38,988 nt of DNA from Microbacteriaceae bacterium (GTDB lineage: Bacteria; Actinomycetota; Actinomycetes; Actinomycetales; Microbacteriaceae): NCBI GenBank assembly GCA_947378555.1, contig CANCKM010000009.1, positions 1 through 38,988 on the forward strand, in the 5' to 3' direction. The notes beneath the pieces are model-generated. The model was not told where the DNA came from, made no database searches, and saw only the letters and a program-made list of their open reading frames with translations. How positions within the stretch are numbered: the first letter of the stretch is position 1; each line of letters opens with the position of its first letter. Of this stretch, positions 15,142 to 23,500 are shown in pieces. Made by a program: the position numbers and the translations under genes.

Positions 15142-16239
15142 TTGCCAAAATCAAAAACCGGTCGACCGACCATAGTTGATGTAGCAGATCGAGCTGGGGT
15201 CTCTCGTGCCACGGCCTCTCGAGCTCTCAGCAGCTACGGCAGAATCAACCCGGAAACCGCGAAACTGGTTAGAGCTGCCGCCGAGGCAATCGGATACCGA
15301 CCCAACGAACTGGCCAGAGCCATGCGAGCGGGAAAAAGCAAAACCATCGGCCTAGTGATAATCGCCGACTTTACGAATGCGTTCTTTGACCGAGTTACCA
15401 AATCCATCGTTGATTCGGCTCGCGGTCTTGGGTATCAGGTTCTGATCACAAACACCGACGAGGATATTGCGGCCGAACGAAGTGCTGTAGAAACCCTGAT
15501 TGAAAAACAGGTCGATGGATTGATCGTTGTTCCCTCGACCTCGGCCGTGCACGATCACCTTTCTAATGAGAGCCTGAACGGCAAGCCGGTGGTGCTGGTC
15601 GACCGCCGACTCAATGGCATTCGGGCAACCACCGTTATCACCGAGGACTTTGTTGGTTGCGAACTTGCAGTGCGGCACGCCTACTCGCTGGGACACCGAC
15701 GGATGGCCTTCTTGGTTGCAACCGCTTCGGTGAAGGGCATGTCAACCGAGCGGCCAGCGATGCTGATTTCCTCGGTCGAAGATAGAACCAACGGCTTCTT
15801 ACAAGGCGCGAGCGAATGCGGAATCAAACCGAAGGCCCAGTCCTGGATGTTCTGCGAGGACGCACCCGAAATTTCTGAAGCGGCCGTTGCCAAACTGCTA
15901 GACACCGCGAAACCACCGACAATCATTTTCACCTCCAACAATGACATGTGTCTTGCGGTGCTGAAGGTGGCCGGAAACCGTCGCATGATTATCGGCCAGG
16001 ATCTTTCACTGGTGACTGTCGATGACAGCCAATGGGCTGCCGCCATGGTGCCTGGCATCACAGTGGTTTCACGCCCCGTGGAACTCGTCGGGCGGCTCGC
16101 TGTCGAAAAACTTGTCGCGCAGATGCAAGACTCTACTCTGGCACCCGAAAAAATTTCCTTGCCAACCGAACTAATTGCCCGCCAATCCGTCGCGAATCTT
16201 ATTTTGCGACCCGAACTAGACCCACTGTTTAAGGACTAA
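15142..16239 (+). CDS. LacI-family transcriptional regulator
   Basis: DNA-binding repressor of 365 residues, probably controlling the divergent importer and its own operon. The N-terminal LacI helix-turn-helix is TIVDVADRAGVSRATASRAL (about 10-29) with the hinge helix near NELARAMRAGKSKTIGLVI; the rest is a periplasmic-binding-like effector domain (SLVTVDDSQWAAAMVPGITV near the end). Translation starts at a TTG at 15142, with AGAGG seven bases upstream; no ATG fits. The kinase gene follows after 3 nt. The palindrome at 15036-15059 is the likely operator and a phosphorylated or free sugar the likely inducer. Repression, rather than activation, is the usual family mode and is inferred here. Confidence 0.95.
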   Translation: MPKSKTGRPTIVDVADRAGVSRATASRALSSYGRINPETAKLVRAAAEAIGYRPNELARAMRAGKSKTIGLVIIADFTNAFFDRVTKSIVDSARGLGYQVLITNTDEDIAAERSAVETLIEKQVDGLIVVPSTSAVHDHLSNESLNGKPVVLVDRRLNGIRATTVITEDFVGCELAVRHAYSLGHRRMAFLVATASVKGMSTERPAMLISSVEDRTNGFLQGASECGIKPKAQSWMFCEDAPEISEAAVAKLLDTAKPPTIIFTSNNDMCLAVLKVAGNRRMIIGQDLSLVTVDDSQWAAAMVPGITVVSRPVELVGRLAVEKLVAQMQDSTLAPEKISLPTELIARQSVANLILRPELDPLFKD

Positions 16240-16242
16240 AGA

Positions 16243-17247
16243 ATGATTCTCGTTATAGGCGAAGCGCTGATCGATCTAATCGAAAACAGGTACCAAGCCG
16301 GTGCATTCAACGCCATTGTCGGTGGCGCTAACGCCAACGTTGCCATTGCACTTGCACGTCGCGGCACCCCTCAACAATTTTTAGCGCGCATCGCAAGCGA
16401 CCGCTTTGGTGGCATCATCCGCAAGCGACTAACCGACAACGGGGTTGGGCTGGACTATGCGGTTTCGGCTGACGAGCTCAGCACGTTGGCAGTGGTATCC
16501 ATCGACTCACAAGGCGTTCCCAACTACTCTTTCTATGTAAATGGCACCGCCGATTGGGGCTGGACTCCGCAGGAGTTGCCAACCGCCGCGCAAATCGAGG
16601 CCCTTGGCGCAACCGCCATTCAGTTTGGTTGCCTGACCATGGCGATGCAACCGGGTAACGAAATCATCGAGGCTTGGGCCAGACGCCACTTCGAAGCGAA
16701 CTCACTAAGCATCAGTCACGACATCAACATGCGCCCGGCCCTTGGCTTTGACAGCGAAACCGAACGACTGCGAGTTGAGCGAGTCAACGGAATCAGCCAC
16801 CTGATCAAAGCCTCTGACGAAGACATCGAGTGGCTCTATTCATTGGACTCGGGTTCAGACGAAGCCCAAAAGCGAATCGACGAGATTGTTGCCGAGTGGA
16901 TTGGCGACACCGCGAAGTTGGTTTTTGTGACCCGAGGTGGCGATGGCGTCTCGATTTACCGCAAATCCCCCGATGGTTCCATCCAGCGCTCCGATGTCGC
17001 CTCTCGCAAAATCAATGTTGTCGATACCGTTGGTGCCGGCGATACTTTCTGCGCAAACCTGCTCGGGCAACTTCAGGATTCCGGCTCACTCGGAACCAAT
17101 CCGTTCGATCGATTTAGCCAAATCTCAGACGCGACCTTGCAGGAATATGTTCGGGTTGCTGGCGTTGCCGCCTCGATCGCTTGCGAACGTGCCGGCGCTG
17201 AACCCCCAACCAAATCAGACTTGGATGCGGTTCTCGCAACGCTTTAG
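16243..17247 (+). CDS. PfkB-family carbohydrate kinase, probable fructokinase
   Basis: ATP-dependent sugar kinase of 334 residues in the cytoplasm. The N-terminal PfkB signature is seen in VGGANANVAIALARRG (about 26-41), preceded by the VIGEALIDL strand; the C-terminal signature DTVGAGDTFCANLL (about 263-276) holds the anion hole and the catalytic aspartate of GAGD. It lies 3 nt after the lacI gene and opposite the importer operon, so it most likely phosphorylates the imported sugar. This matches the frcBCA-frcK type arrangement, with FrcK a fructokinase, though ribokinase and 2-keto-3-deoxygluconate kinase are related alternatives. The stop lies 20 nt from the convergent DUF5522-like gene with no hairpin visible. 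Confidence 0.92.
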   Translation: MILVIGEALIDLIENRYQAGAFNAIVGGANANVAIALARRGTPQQFLARIASDRFGGIIRKRLTDNGVGLDYAVSADELSTLAVVSIDSQGVPNYSFYVNGTADWGWTPQELPTAAQIEALGATAIQFGCLTMAMQPGNEIIEAWARRHFEANSLSISHDINMRPALGFDSETERLRVERVNGISHLIKASDEDIEWLYSLDSGSDEAQKRIDEIVAEWIGDTAKLVFVTRGGDGVSIYRKSPDGSIQRSDVASRKINVVDTVGAGDTFCANLLGQLQDSGSLGTNPFDRFSQISDATLQEYVRVAGVAASIACERAGAEPPTKSDLDAVLATL

Positions 17248-17267
17248 TTCAGTGAGCCGCCGTCAGA

Positions 17268-17504
17268 CTAGCGTTTGAAGGGGCAGTGTCGGCAGATGTT
17301 TGCGCAACAGACACCCTCTGCGGCTAGCTGTTTGGCGGTAAACACGAAGTAGCCGGTCTCTGGGTCGGTATAGCCAGGCTTATCGAGCGCCATAGCAATC
17401 TCGTGGCGTTGCAAAATCTCGGTCCGGTGGGGGTTCGATTCAGCCAACCGAGACTCGTGCGGCACATTGAGTGGGCGCGGCAGCCTGCGAATTGGTTTAT
17501 TCAT
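17268..17504 (-). CDS. DUF5522-like small cysteine-rich protein
   Basis: Small protein of 78 residues. The C-terminal half matches what I know of DUF5522: DPETGYFVFTAKQLAAEGVC followed by CANICRHCPF, giving four cysteines and a histidine, a likely metal site (zinc or an iron-sulfur cluster is not decidable). The function of this family is unknown. The N-terminal half is basic with several prolines. GAGAGG lies at good spacing before the ATG at 17504. It is last in a minus-strand group after the receiver gene (57-nt gap) and decarboxylase. It may be an accessory or tRNA-modification-linked protein, but I have no evidence for that here. Confidence 0.8.
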   Translation of the reverse strand: MNKPIRRLPRPLNVPHESRLAESNPHRTEILQRHEIAMALDKPGYTDPETGYFVFTAKQLAAEGVCCANICRHCPFKR

Positions 17505-17561
17505 GATGGCCTCTCAGTCTAGAGGGCAAACCATGATTTGATGGATAGCCTGCGGCAAGCC

Positions 17562-17945
17562 CTAATTCGTGGCGGGGACCACCGAGTTGATTGCCACAAG
17601 GACATCATCGGCGGTAAATAGCTCGGTTTTATCGAGACAAACCGCCTGTCCATCGAGACCCTCAATTGCCGTCTGGACCTCCTGGAGGCCGCCGGATGCT
17701 AAAAACACCAAGCCCGCATCGGGGCTAACACTGCGCAGGGCACTAGCGCATTCCGCCGGCGACATCGGCCCGGCTGTTGCCAGGTCGACCACCACCCCCG
17801 CGGGAGCCAGCCGATGGCATGCCAGCCTGCCATCGTGAGTGTTCGCAACCCTAGAAACTTGAAATCCAGCTTGTTCAAGGGTTTGGCCAAGCAACTGCCT
17901 TAGAATCGAATCCCCTTCGACCAAGACCACGTGATTGTTTCCCAT
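17562..17945 (-). CDS. stand-alone response-regulator receiver domain protein
   Basis: Single receiver domain of 127 residues without output domain, cytoplasmic. Conserved residues are in the expected spacing: acidic Asp12 in VLVEGDS, phospho-acceptor Asp54 in GVVVDLATAG, switch Ser84 in VFLASGG, and Lys106 in CLDKTEL. One of the two N-terminal acidic positions reads Glu-Gly-Asp rather than the usual acidic pair, so metal binding may be altered. I start at the ATG at 17945 rather than the TTG at 17951. It lies between the decarboxylase (24-nt gap) and the DUF5522-like gene. No histidine kinase is in the window, so it may be a phosphorelay or protein-interaction module acting with a distant kinase. 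Confidence 0.82.
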   Translation of the reverse strand: MGNNHVVLVEGDSILRQLLGQTLEQAGFQVSRVANTHDGRLACHRLAPAGVVVDLATAGPMSPAECASALRSVSPDAGLVFLASGGLQEVQTAIEGLDGQAVCLDKTELFTADDVLVAINSVVPATN

Positions 17946-17969
17946 TCGCAACCTAACGTAAAGTTAAGG

Positions 17970-19448
17970 TCATTCTGGCACAGAAACTACATCTTGACTA
18001 GGCAAAACTTTTAGTTTTTTCAGTGTCGGATCGGACACAAAGGCGATGCGTACGCCTGAATCTCGAGCGGCAAAAAGAGCTGCCAGGGCGGCTTCGGTTA
18101 TAAGTTCACCGGGCGAAAGCACGGGAACGCCCGGCGGGTATGGGCAAATCATTTCGGCACTTACTCGGCCAACGGCCTCGGCGGCATCGACGACCTCGTA
18201 GTCGCTGAAGAAGGCGGCTCTTGGCGAGACCATGACGACGGGTTCAATCGAGAAGGCGGCTGCGGTTGCAATCGGCCGCGCCGGACCTCGATTGCGATTT
18301 ACTGCTGCGATTATTCTCGAAATCAAATCCTCGATACGATCCGGAGTATCGGCAAAGGTAATCATTGGAATTACGAGATCACGATTGGCCATCTCTACGT
18401 CGATGTTGGCCGCCAGCAACTCTGCCTCGATCACGTTGCCATCTGCCCCGGAGGATGCCAGCAGAATAACCAACTTCAGTGGGTCAATGTATTCGCCGTC
18501 GATAACATCGATACCAACATCCCGGAGTTGGCTTCTGCCCTTCGCCGTCGCCGCGATTACCGGGTCGAGCAGAGCCTGCCCGTGCCGTTCGAGCAGCGCC
18601 CTCGCGGCATCGATCGATGCCAGAATACGACCCGACATCGAAGTGGTTTGAGTCGAATCGAACATCTTATTGAATCGGTCAAGGTCAACGTACTTGCTGT
18701 TCACCAGAACAAACGAGGCCTGCGAATAGCTTGGCAGCGTCTTGTGTGCCGATGTCACGACGATGTCGGCACCTTCGGCCAGCGGGTGGTTTGGCAGACT
18801 CGGGTGAAAACCGAAGTGTGCCGCCCAAGCCGCATCAACTACCAACGGAATGCCGTATTCATGGGTCACCTTGGCCAATCGCGGGATGTTTGACATTGTG
18901 CCAACGTAGGAGGGTTCGCCGATCAGAACAGCCTTGGCGTCGGGGTGTTCCTCTAGCGCCTTAGCCAAAACCGATGATGGCAGGTACTCGGGCAATCCGG
19001 TGGCCGGGTTGATTTCTGGTCGCACCCAAATCGGCGTGACTCCGGCGTAGACCAAACCAACCAAAACCGACTTGTGGAGGGTTCTCGACACAATAACCTT
19101 GTCGCCGGGGCCGGCAACTGCCATTACGGCCGCGTGATTGGACCCGGAAGAGCCATTTACTCCGAACCTACATAGGTCAGCGTTCCAGAGATTTGCCGCC
19201 AATGCCTCGGCCTCAAGAATCAGCGAGGGAGAAATGCGGTGGGGGTGGTTTCCGGGAAGGACGGGAATGTCACCGTCAACTATTGCACCGGTGAGGTCGG
19301 TGCGGCCCTTGTGGCCAGGGATCTGAAACGGTGACCGATCGGTCTCCATATCGCGAATCCAAGCATCTAGCAGAGGTGCGCTAGAGCGCAGTCCCATTGG
19401 GTCTTTCGGGTCAAGCAGAGTTGCTGCGCCAAACGCGTGCTGCGACAA
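17970..19448 (-). CDS. Orn/Lys/Arg decarboxylase family protein
   Basis: PLP-dependent fold-type I decarboxylase of 492 residues, cytoplasmic, of the Orn/Lys/Arg class that makes polyamine precursors. The N-terminal signature is SPFQIPGHKGR; the internal PLP lysine is Lys236 in SAHKTLPSYSQ; DAAWAAHFGFHP precedes it, and the C-terminal domain contains ICPYPPGVPVLSPGE, a strong family mark. The start is a TTG at 19448, six to seven bases after AAAGGTGGG, giving a better ribosome site than the longer frame, which runs through a terminator. Size fits Bacillus SpeA-type arginine decarboxylase rather than the about 730-residue enterobacterial inducible enzymes. Lysine, arginine or ornithine as substrate is not decidable. 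It heads a group with the receiver and DUF5522-like genes. Confidence 0.9.
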   Translation of the reverse strand: MSQHAFGAATLLDPKDPMGLRSSAPLLDAWIRDMETDRSPFQIPGHKGRTDLTGAIVDGDIPVLPGNHPHRISPSLILEAEALAANLWNADLCRFGVNGSSGSNHAAVMAVAGPGDKVIVSRTLHKSVLVGLVYAGVTPIWVRPEINPATGLPEYLPSSVLAKALEEHPDAKAVLIGEPSYVGTMSNIPRLAKVTHEYGIPLVVDAAWAAHFGFHPSLPNHPLAEGADIVVTSAHKTLPSYSQASFVLVNSKYVDLDRFNKMFDSTQTTSMSGRILASIDAARALLERHGQALLDPVIAATAKGRSQLRDVGIDVIDGEYIDPLKLVILLASSGADGNVIEAELLAANIDVEMANRDLVIPMITFADTPDRIEDLISRIIAAVNRNRGPARPIATAAAFSIEPVVMVSPRAAFFSDYEVVDAAEAVGRVSAEMICPYPPGVPVLSPGELITEAALAALFAARDSGVRIAFVSDPTLKKLKVLPSQDVVSVPE

Positions 19449-19505
19449 TATCCCACCTTTCGATTGAAGCGTATGTTGGTTTAGAGGTAAGTGCCATAGA
19501 TGAAA

Positions 19506-19535
19506 AGAGACCGGGTTCTTTCGAACCCGATCTCT
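19506..19535 (-). terminator. intrinsic terminator after rplA
   Basis: A 13-bp stem with one mismatch (AGAGACCGGGTTC with GAACCCGATCTCT) and a four-base loop. On the minus strand it follows the rplA stop by about 24 nt and ends in CTCTTTTC. It should end the ribosomal protein transcript before the decarboxylase gene. Confidence 0.88.
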
Positions 19536-19558
19536 CAGCAATGAGTTTTGGAGTTTTT

Positions 19559-20260
19559 TTAGAACTCAACCTTGGTCACGTTGGTGTCTAGCGGGATGCC
19601 AGGACCAAAGGTGGTTGCGATTGAGGCCTTGAGCATGTAGCGGCCCTTTGAGCTGGAAGGCTTGAGGCGCATTACTTCGTCAAGTGCAACGGCGAGGTTC
19701 TCGCCAAGCTGCTCCTTGGTGAAAGATGCCTTGCCAATGATGAAGTGGAGGTTAGCCTGCTTGTCAACGCGGAAGTCAATCTTTCCGCCCTTGATTTCAG
19801 TTACTGCCTTGGCAACATCCGGGGTCACGGTTCCGGTCTTTGGGTTTGGCATCAGGTTGCGGGGTCCTAGGACCTTACCTAGACGACCCACCTTGCCCAT
19901 GAGCTCAGGAGTTGAAACTGCCGAGTCGAAGTCAACCCAACCGGCTGCAACCTTCTCGATAAGCTCGTCGCCACCGACGAGGTCGGCTCCGGCTGCGGTG
20001 GCTGCGTCAGCAGCGGCACCGGTTGCGAACACGATAACGCGTGCGGTCTTACCAGTTCCGTTTGGCAACTTTACAGTTCCACGGATCATCTGGTCGGCCT
20101 TACGTGGGTCAACACCAAGCTTGATTGCAACCTCAACGGTTGAATCGAACTTCTTGGAGCCGGTCTCACGGATGAGGGTCACGGCTTCGGCTGGGGTGTA
20201 GAACCGGCCTTCTTGAATCTTTGCTGCGGCTTCTTGATAAGCCTTTGAGCGCTTTGCCAT
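19559..20260 (-). CDS. rplA: 50S ribosomal protein L1
   Basis: Ribosomal protein L1, 233 residues, binding the L1 stalk of 23S rRNA and in many bacteria repressing its own operon by binding mRNA. The sequence has typical segments: [13 protein letters not shown] at the start, [20 protein letters not shown], and [20 protein letters not shown], the most conserved L1 motif (about 118-137). The C-terminus contains [10 protein letters not shown] and [14 protein letters not shown]. An AAAGGAATAGC ribosome site precedes the ATG at 20260. It follows rplK by 76 nt; that gap holds a hairpin that may be an L1-binding control site. It is last of the secE-nusG-rplK-rplA set and is followed by a terminator. 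Identity is secure. Confidence 0.99.
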   Translation of the reverse strand: MAKRSKAYQEAAAKIQEGRFYTPAEAVTLIRETGSKKFDSTVEVAIKLGVDPRKADQMIRGTVKLPNGTGKTARVIVFATGAAADAATAAGADLVGGDELIEKVAAGWVDFDSAVSTPELMGKVGRLGKVLGPRNLMPNPKTGTVTPDVAKAVTEIKGGKIDFRVDKQANLHFIIGKASFTKEQLGENLAVALDEVMRLKPSSSKGRYMLKASIATTFGPGIPLDTNVTKVEF

Positions 20261-20289
20261 TCTGCTATTCCTTTTCTTTGGTCACAGTT

Positions 20290-20320
20290 AGTGGTTGACG
20301 GGCCAGGAGGCCCTCCCACT
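20290..20320 (-). promoter_or_regulatory. hairpin in the rplK-rplA gap, candidate L1-binding mRNA site
   Basis: On the minus strand the RNA reads GUGGGAG-GGCC, a UCCU loop, GGCC-CGUCAACCAC: an inner five-base stem GGGCC/GGCCC (20300-20304 with 20309-20313), an asymmetric internal loop, and an outer stem AGTGG/CCACT. The 23S rRNA L1 site has GGUGGGAGG opposite UGAAAUACCACC around a similar asymmetric loop, so this resembles a mimic. It sits about 30 nt before the rplA start codon. There is no U run, so it is not a terminator. Binding by L1 is inferred. Confidence 0.55.
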
Positions 20321-20336
20321 TATTTCTTTTTTGTTA

Positions 20337-20771
20337 TTAACCCTCGACGGTGATGCCCATTGAGCGGGCAGTTCCGGCGATGATGAGTGCTGCTGCCTCA
20401 ACGTCATTGGCGTTTAGGTCAGACATCTTGCTTTCAGCAATCTTCAACAGCTGTTCGCGAGTTAGCTTGCCAACCTTAGCGGTGTGAGGCGTTGCTGAAC
20501 CCTTTGCAACTCCGGCTGCCTGCTTGATTAGTTCGGCTGCTGGTGGAGTCTTTAGAACGAAGGTGAAGCTACGGTCTTCGTAAACAGTGATTTCCACTGG
20601 AACGATGCTTCCGCGCTGATCTGCAGTCGCGTTGTTGTACTGCGTGCAGAATTCCATGATGTTAACACCGTGCTGGCCAAGTGCTGGACCAATCGGCGGG
20701 GCTGGGTTAGCAGCTCCGGCCTTGATCTGGAGCTTGATCATTCCGGTGATTTTTTTCTTTTTCGGTGCCAT
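20337..20771 (-). CDS. rplK: 50S ribosomal protein L11
   Basis: Ribosomal protein L11, 144 residues, part of the GTPase-associated centre together with the 1070-region of 23S rRNA and needed for RelA activation. The N-terminal domain carries [20 protein letters not shown] and [15 protein letters not shown], with the conserved proline switch at PPIGPAL; the C-terminal RNA-binding domain has [15 protein letters not shown] and ends [12 protein letters not shown]. The ribosome site AAAGGAAAAGAAA precedes the ATG at 20771. It lies 44 nt after nusG and 76 nt before rplA, the standard bacterial order, so cotranscription is expected. Nothing odd about length or motifs. Confidence 0.99.
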
Positions 20772-20815
20772 TTTCTTTTCCTTTGAGTTTGTTTTGGAAA
20801 ACCTGTTAGATCTAT

Positions 20816-21667
20816 TTAGTTAAGCGGGCCAACCTGCTCGAAACCGAGCTCGACTGGAGTTTCGCGTTCAAAGAGCGAAACCAGAACGGTCAACTTGCCG
20901 CTCTCTGGCTTGATCTCTGAGATGGTACCTGGCAGACCGGCGAACGATCCGTCCTTGATCATGATGCTCTCGCCAACCTTGAAGTCCACGTTGATTGGAA
21001 TCGCCTTGGCCTTGCCCTTTGGAGTTGCGCCGCTCTTAGCCGCAGCCTTGGCAGCGGTTTCCTCTGGCAGCTCATAGATCCATCGCTTCAAAACCTCAAA
21101 GGCTTCGCTAGGGCGAAGCGGTGTTGGGTTCTGCGAGTTACCTACGAATCCGGTCACAGCCGGGGTGTATCGCACGAGCGACCATGCAAGCTCGTTCATT
21201 TCCATGCGAATGAGCACGTATCCGGGGATGCGAACCTTGGTAACCAGCTTGCGCTGACCATTCTTGATTTCGATGCTTTCTTCCATAGGAACTTCAATCT
21301 GGAAGATGTCGTCGCCACCCTCGATAACCTGCTTACGGTTTTCGATGTTTTGCTTCACTCGCTTCTCATAGCCGGCGTAGCTGTGGATTACGTACCACTT
21401 GCCTGGCAGGCGACGGAAGTCGGCGCGGAACTGGCTGTATGGGTCCTCGTCAATCGGGGCACCCTCCTCAACCATGTCAGAGACCTGTGTTTGCTCTTCT
21501 TCAACTTCTTCGATTGCTTCGGCTAGTTCAATGTCAGCGTCGATTTCGGCGGCCACATCTTTAGCAAAGTCTGCAAGGTCGGCGTCTGCCGCTGCGATGA
21601 CCTGGTCTGCAGCAACGTCTTGAACCTCGGCCAATGCCTCTAGTTCGTTTCGTTCTGATTCACTCAC
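20816..21667 (-). CDS. nusG: transcription termination/antitermination factor NusG, long acidic N-terminus
   Basis: RNA polymerase-bound elongation factor coupling transcription to Rho or to ribosomes. The 283-residue product is about 100 residues longer than E. coli NusG: residues 1 to about 90 are rich in Glu, Asp and Ala with almost no basic residues, a feature I know from actinobacterial NusG. The NGN domain begins at [20 protein letters not shown] (about 91-110), with [15 protein letters not shown] and [15 protein letters not shown]; the KOW domain is [20 protein letters not shown] near the C-terminus. It lies 49 nt after secE and 44 nt before rplK. The ATG at 21667 has a GGACTTACC-like upstream region with no strong ribosome site. 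Identity is secure; the tail's function is open. Confidence 0.98.
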   Translation of the reverse strand: MSESERNELEALAEVQDVAADQVIAAADADLADFAKDVAAEIDADIELAEAIEEVEEEQTQVSDMVEEGAPIDEDPYSQFRADFRRLPGKWYVIHSYAGYEKRVKQNIENRKQVIEGGDDIFQIEVPMEESIEIKNGQRKLVTKVRIPGYVLIRMEMNELAWSLVRYTPAVTGFVGNSQNPTPLRPSEAFEVLKRWIYELPEETAAKAAAKSGATPKGKAKAIPINVDFKVGESIMIKDGSFAGLPGTISEIKPESGKLTVLVSLFERETPVELGFEQVGPLN

Positions 21668-21716
21668 TGGTAAGTCCTATTCGCGTATCTATTATTTGAA
21701 GCCGAGTTGCTTGACT

Positions 21717-21989
21717 CTAGTTAGAACCAGAGCTGAAGACGAAAACTACGCCTTGGTAAAACAGGAAGTCAAGAACCGAGATGACAAACATGACGACTGT
21801 CACGAAGGCCAAAACAACTCCGGTGTAGTTGACCAGTTCCTTGGTCGTTGGCCGGGTGACCTTCTTAAGCTCGGCAAGAACCTGCTTTATGAATAGCACT
21901 CCGCGGCTAAAGACATTGCGCTTCGAAGCCTTGTCGGTCTTCGCCTTCTCGACGAGTTCCTCTGAGGCCGTTTCTAGCTCTTCTGCCAT
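21717..21989 (-). CDS. secE: preprotein translocase subunit SecE
   Basis: Essential subunit of the SecYEG channel, 90 residues, with one membrane segment (about 56-83, YTGVVLAFVTVVMFVISVL) as in short bacterial SecE of Actinobacteria. The amphipathic helix before it contains the family mark FIKQVLAELKKVTRPTTKEL, which lies along the membrane surface. I start at the ATG at 21989 after GGAAACGTTC; the longer frame reads back through tRNA-Trp and is not real. It lies between tRNA-Trp and nusG, the classic order. The acidic N-terminal segment MAEELETASEELVEKAKTDK is typical of actinobacterial SecE and likely cytosolic. Identity is secure. Confidence 0.97.
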   Translation of the reverse strand: MAEELETASEELVEKAKTDKASKRNVFSRGVLFIKQVLAELKKVTRPTTKELVNYTGVVLAFVTVVMFVISVLDFLFYQGVVFVFSSGSN

Positions 21990-22024
21990 GAACGTTTCCT
22001 TCGTTAGCTGTTGCTTGCTTCTTG

Positions 22025-22097
22025 CAGGGCGGACAGGACTCGAACCTGCAACCTGCGGTTTTGGAGACCGCTGCTCTACCAATTGAGCCACCGCCCT
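22025..22097 (-). tRNA. trpT: tRNA-Trp(CCA)
   Basis: A 73-nt cloverleaf folds with acceptor AGGGCGG / CCGCCCT, discriminator G, D-arm GCTC..GAGC, anticodon stem GCGGT / ACCGC with loop CTCCAAA, and T-arm around GGTTCGAGTC. The anticodon CCA reads UGG, so it charges tryptophan. CCA is not encoded after position 73. It sits 35 nt before the secE start, as in many actinobacteria, and may be cut from the secE-nusG precursor. Confidence 0.97.
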
Positions 22098-22276
22098 TTA
22101 CAGGGCTAGCTATTCAACTTCTGAACCTCTAAAAAAGGCACACTTCTAGATTGAAACTAAAAATGATTAATTTGCCAGAATAGGCTCCAGAAGTTGTCAA
22201 ACTACCTAAGAGAATACTAATCCCTGCATTGCTGAAAAGCAAAGCCTCGGGTTGCCAAAACGGTAGTCTTGAAGGC

Positions 22277-23500
22277 GTGAGTGACTCTACTTTTCCTAGA
22301 ATATCAAGGCGCATCGCCGCCATCGCCGAATCTGCCACCCTTAAGGTTGACGCCAAGGCCAAGGCTTTGCAAGCCGAGGGCCGGCCAGTAATCAGCTACG
22401 CGGCAGGCGAACCAGACTTCGCCACCCCGCAACACATCGTTGAGGCGGCCGCAATGGCAGTTCGCGACCCAAAGAATTATCGCTACACGCCGGCCATCGG
22501 CTTGCCCGAACTGCGCGAGGCGATTGCTCACAAAACCCTCATCGACAGCGGCACCGAAATCTCAGCGGCTCAGGTCGTGGTCACCAACGGTGGCAAGCAG
22601 GCCGTCTATCAGGCCTTCGCCACGATCGTTGATCCGGGCGACGAGGTAATGATGCCGAGCCCATACTGGACAACCTACCCAGAGGCGATTCGTCTGGCCG
22701 GTGGCGTTCCGATTGAAGTCTTTGCCGGCTCAGACCAGAACTACCTGGTCACGGTTGAGCAGCTCGAGGCTGCCAGAACTCCACGCACCAAGGTGCTGCT
22801 TTTCGTTTCCCCTTCCAACCCAACCGGTGCCGTCTACTCGCGCGACCAGGTCGAGGCGATTGGTCGCTGGGCCTATGACAACGGCCTTTGGGTAATCACC
22901 GACGAGATTTATCAGAACTTGGTTTACGACGGAATCAAGGCATACTCGATTACCGAAGTGGTGCCAGAACTCATCGACCGCACAATATTGGTTAACGGCG
23001 TGGCCAAGTCATACGCAATGACCGGTTGGCGTCTTGGCTGGATGGCCGGCCCGCTTGACGCGATGAAGGCGGCTGGCAACCTGCAGTCACACCTGTCATC
23101 CAACGTCTCAAATATTTCACAGAGCGCCGCCCTGGCCGCACTCACCGGGCCACAAGACGAGGTCTTGGCAATGCGTGAGGCATTCGATCGTCGTCGCAAA
23201 CTGGCGGTTGCCGAACTCAACAAGATTGCCGACTGGATTGCCCCGATGCCACAGGGCGCCTTCTACGTCTACTCGGACGTCAGAGGACTGTTGGGGCGTG
23301 AATGGGGTGGAAAGCTGATCAGCAGTTCACTCGAACTTTGCGATTACATCTTGGATACCGCCGAGGTGGCTCTGGTTCCCGGCGAAGCTTTTGGCCCATC
23401 GGGCTACGTGCGCCTGAGCTATGCGCTTGGCGATGCACCCTTGCTTGAGGGAATCCAGCGTCTCCAGGGTCTTTTCAACAGTTCATTAGCCGCGATATAG
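22277..23500 (+). CDS. aspC: aspartate aminotransferase (class I/II)
   Basis: PLP-dependent transamination of aspartate with 2-oxoglutarate, cytoplasmic, 407 residues. The start GTG at 22277 fits the family N-terminus [20 protein letters not shown]; the in-frame TTG at 22229 would add 16 residues without a ribosome site. The ribosome site at the GTG is also weak (GAAGG is too close), so the exact start is uncertain. Motifs: [42 protein letters not shown] and the PLP lysine in [15 protein letters not shown] (Lys244). It is alone on the plus strand and its last 82 nt overlap the end of the convergent P-type ATPase. Related aminotransferases (aromatic, prephenate) cannot be excluded. Confidence 0.92.
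   Translation: MSDSTFPRISRRIAAIAESATLKVDAKAKALQAEGRPVISYAAGEPDFATPQHIVEAAAMAVRDPKNYRYTPAIGLPELREAIAHKTLIDSGTEISAAQVVVTNGGKQAVYQAFATIVDPGDEVMMPSPYWTTYPEAIRLAGGVPIEVFAGSDQNYLVTVEQLEAARTPRTKVLLFVSPSNPTGAVYSRDQVEAIGRWAYDNGLWVITDEIYQNLVYDGIKAYSITEVVPELIDRTILVNGVAKSYAMTGWRLGWMAGPLDAMKAAGNLQSHLSSNVSNISQSAALAALTGPQDEVLAMREAFDRRRKLAVAELNKIADWIAPMPQGAFYVYSDVRGLLGREWGGKLISSSLELCDYILDTAEVALVPGEAFGPSGYVRLSYALGDAPLLEGIQRLQGLFNSSLAAI

Noticed and set aside
21990-22091. N-terminal extension of SecE
   Set aside because: The extra frame is the tRNA-Trp gene read as protein; the ATG at 21989 has a ribosome site and the normal SecE start.
22195-22200. TTGACA (minus strand) as promoter -35 for tRNA-Trp-secE
   Set aside because: The only -10-like hexamer (TATTCT) is 12 bases away, too short a spacer, and no better -10 lies at 16-18 bases.
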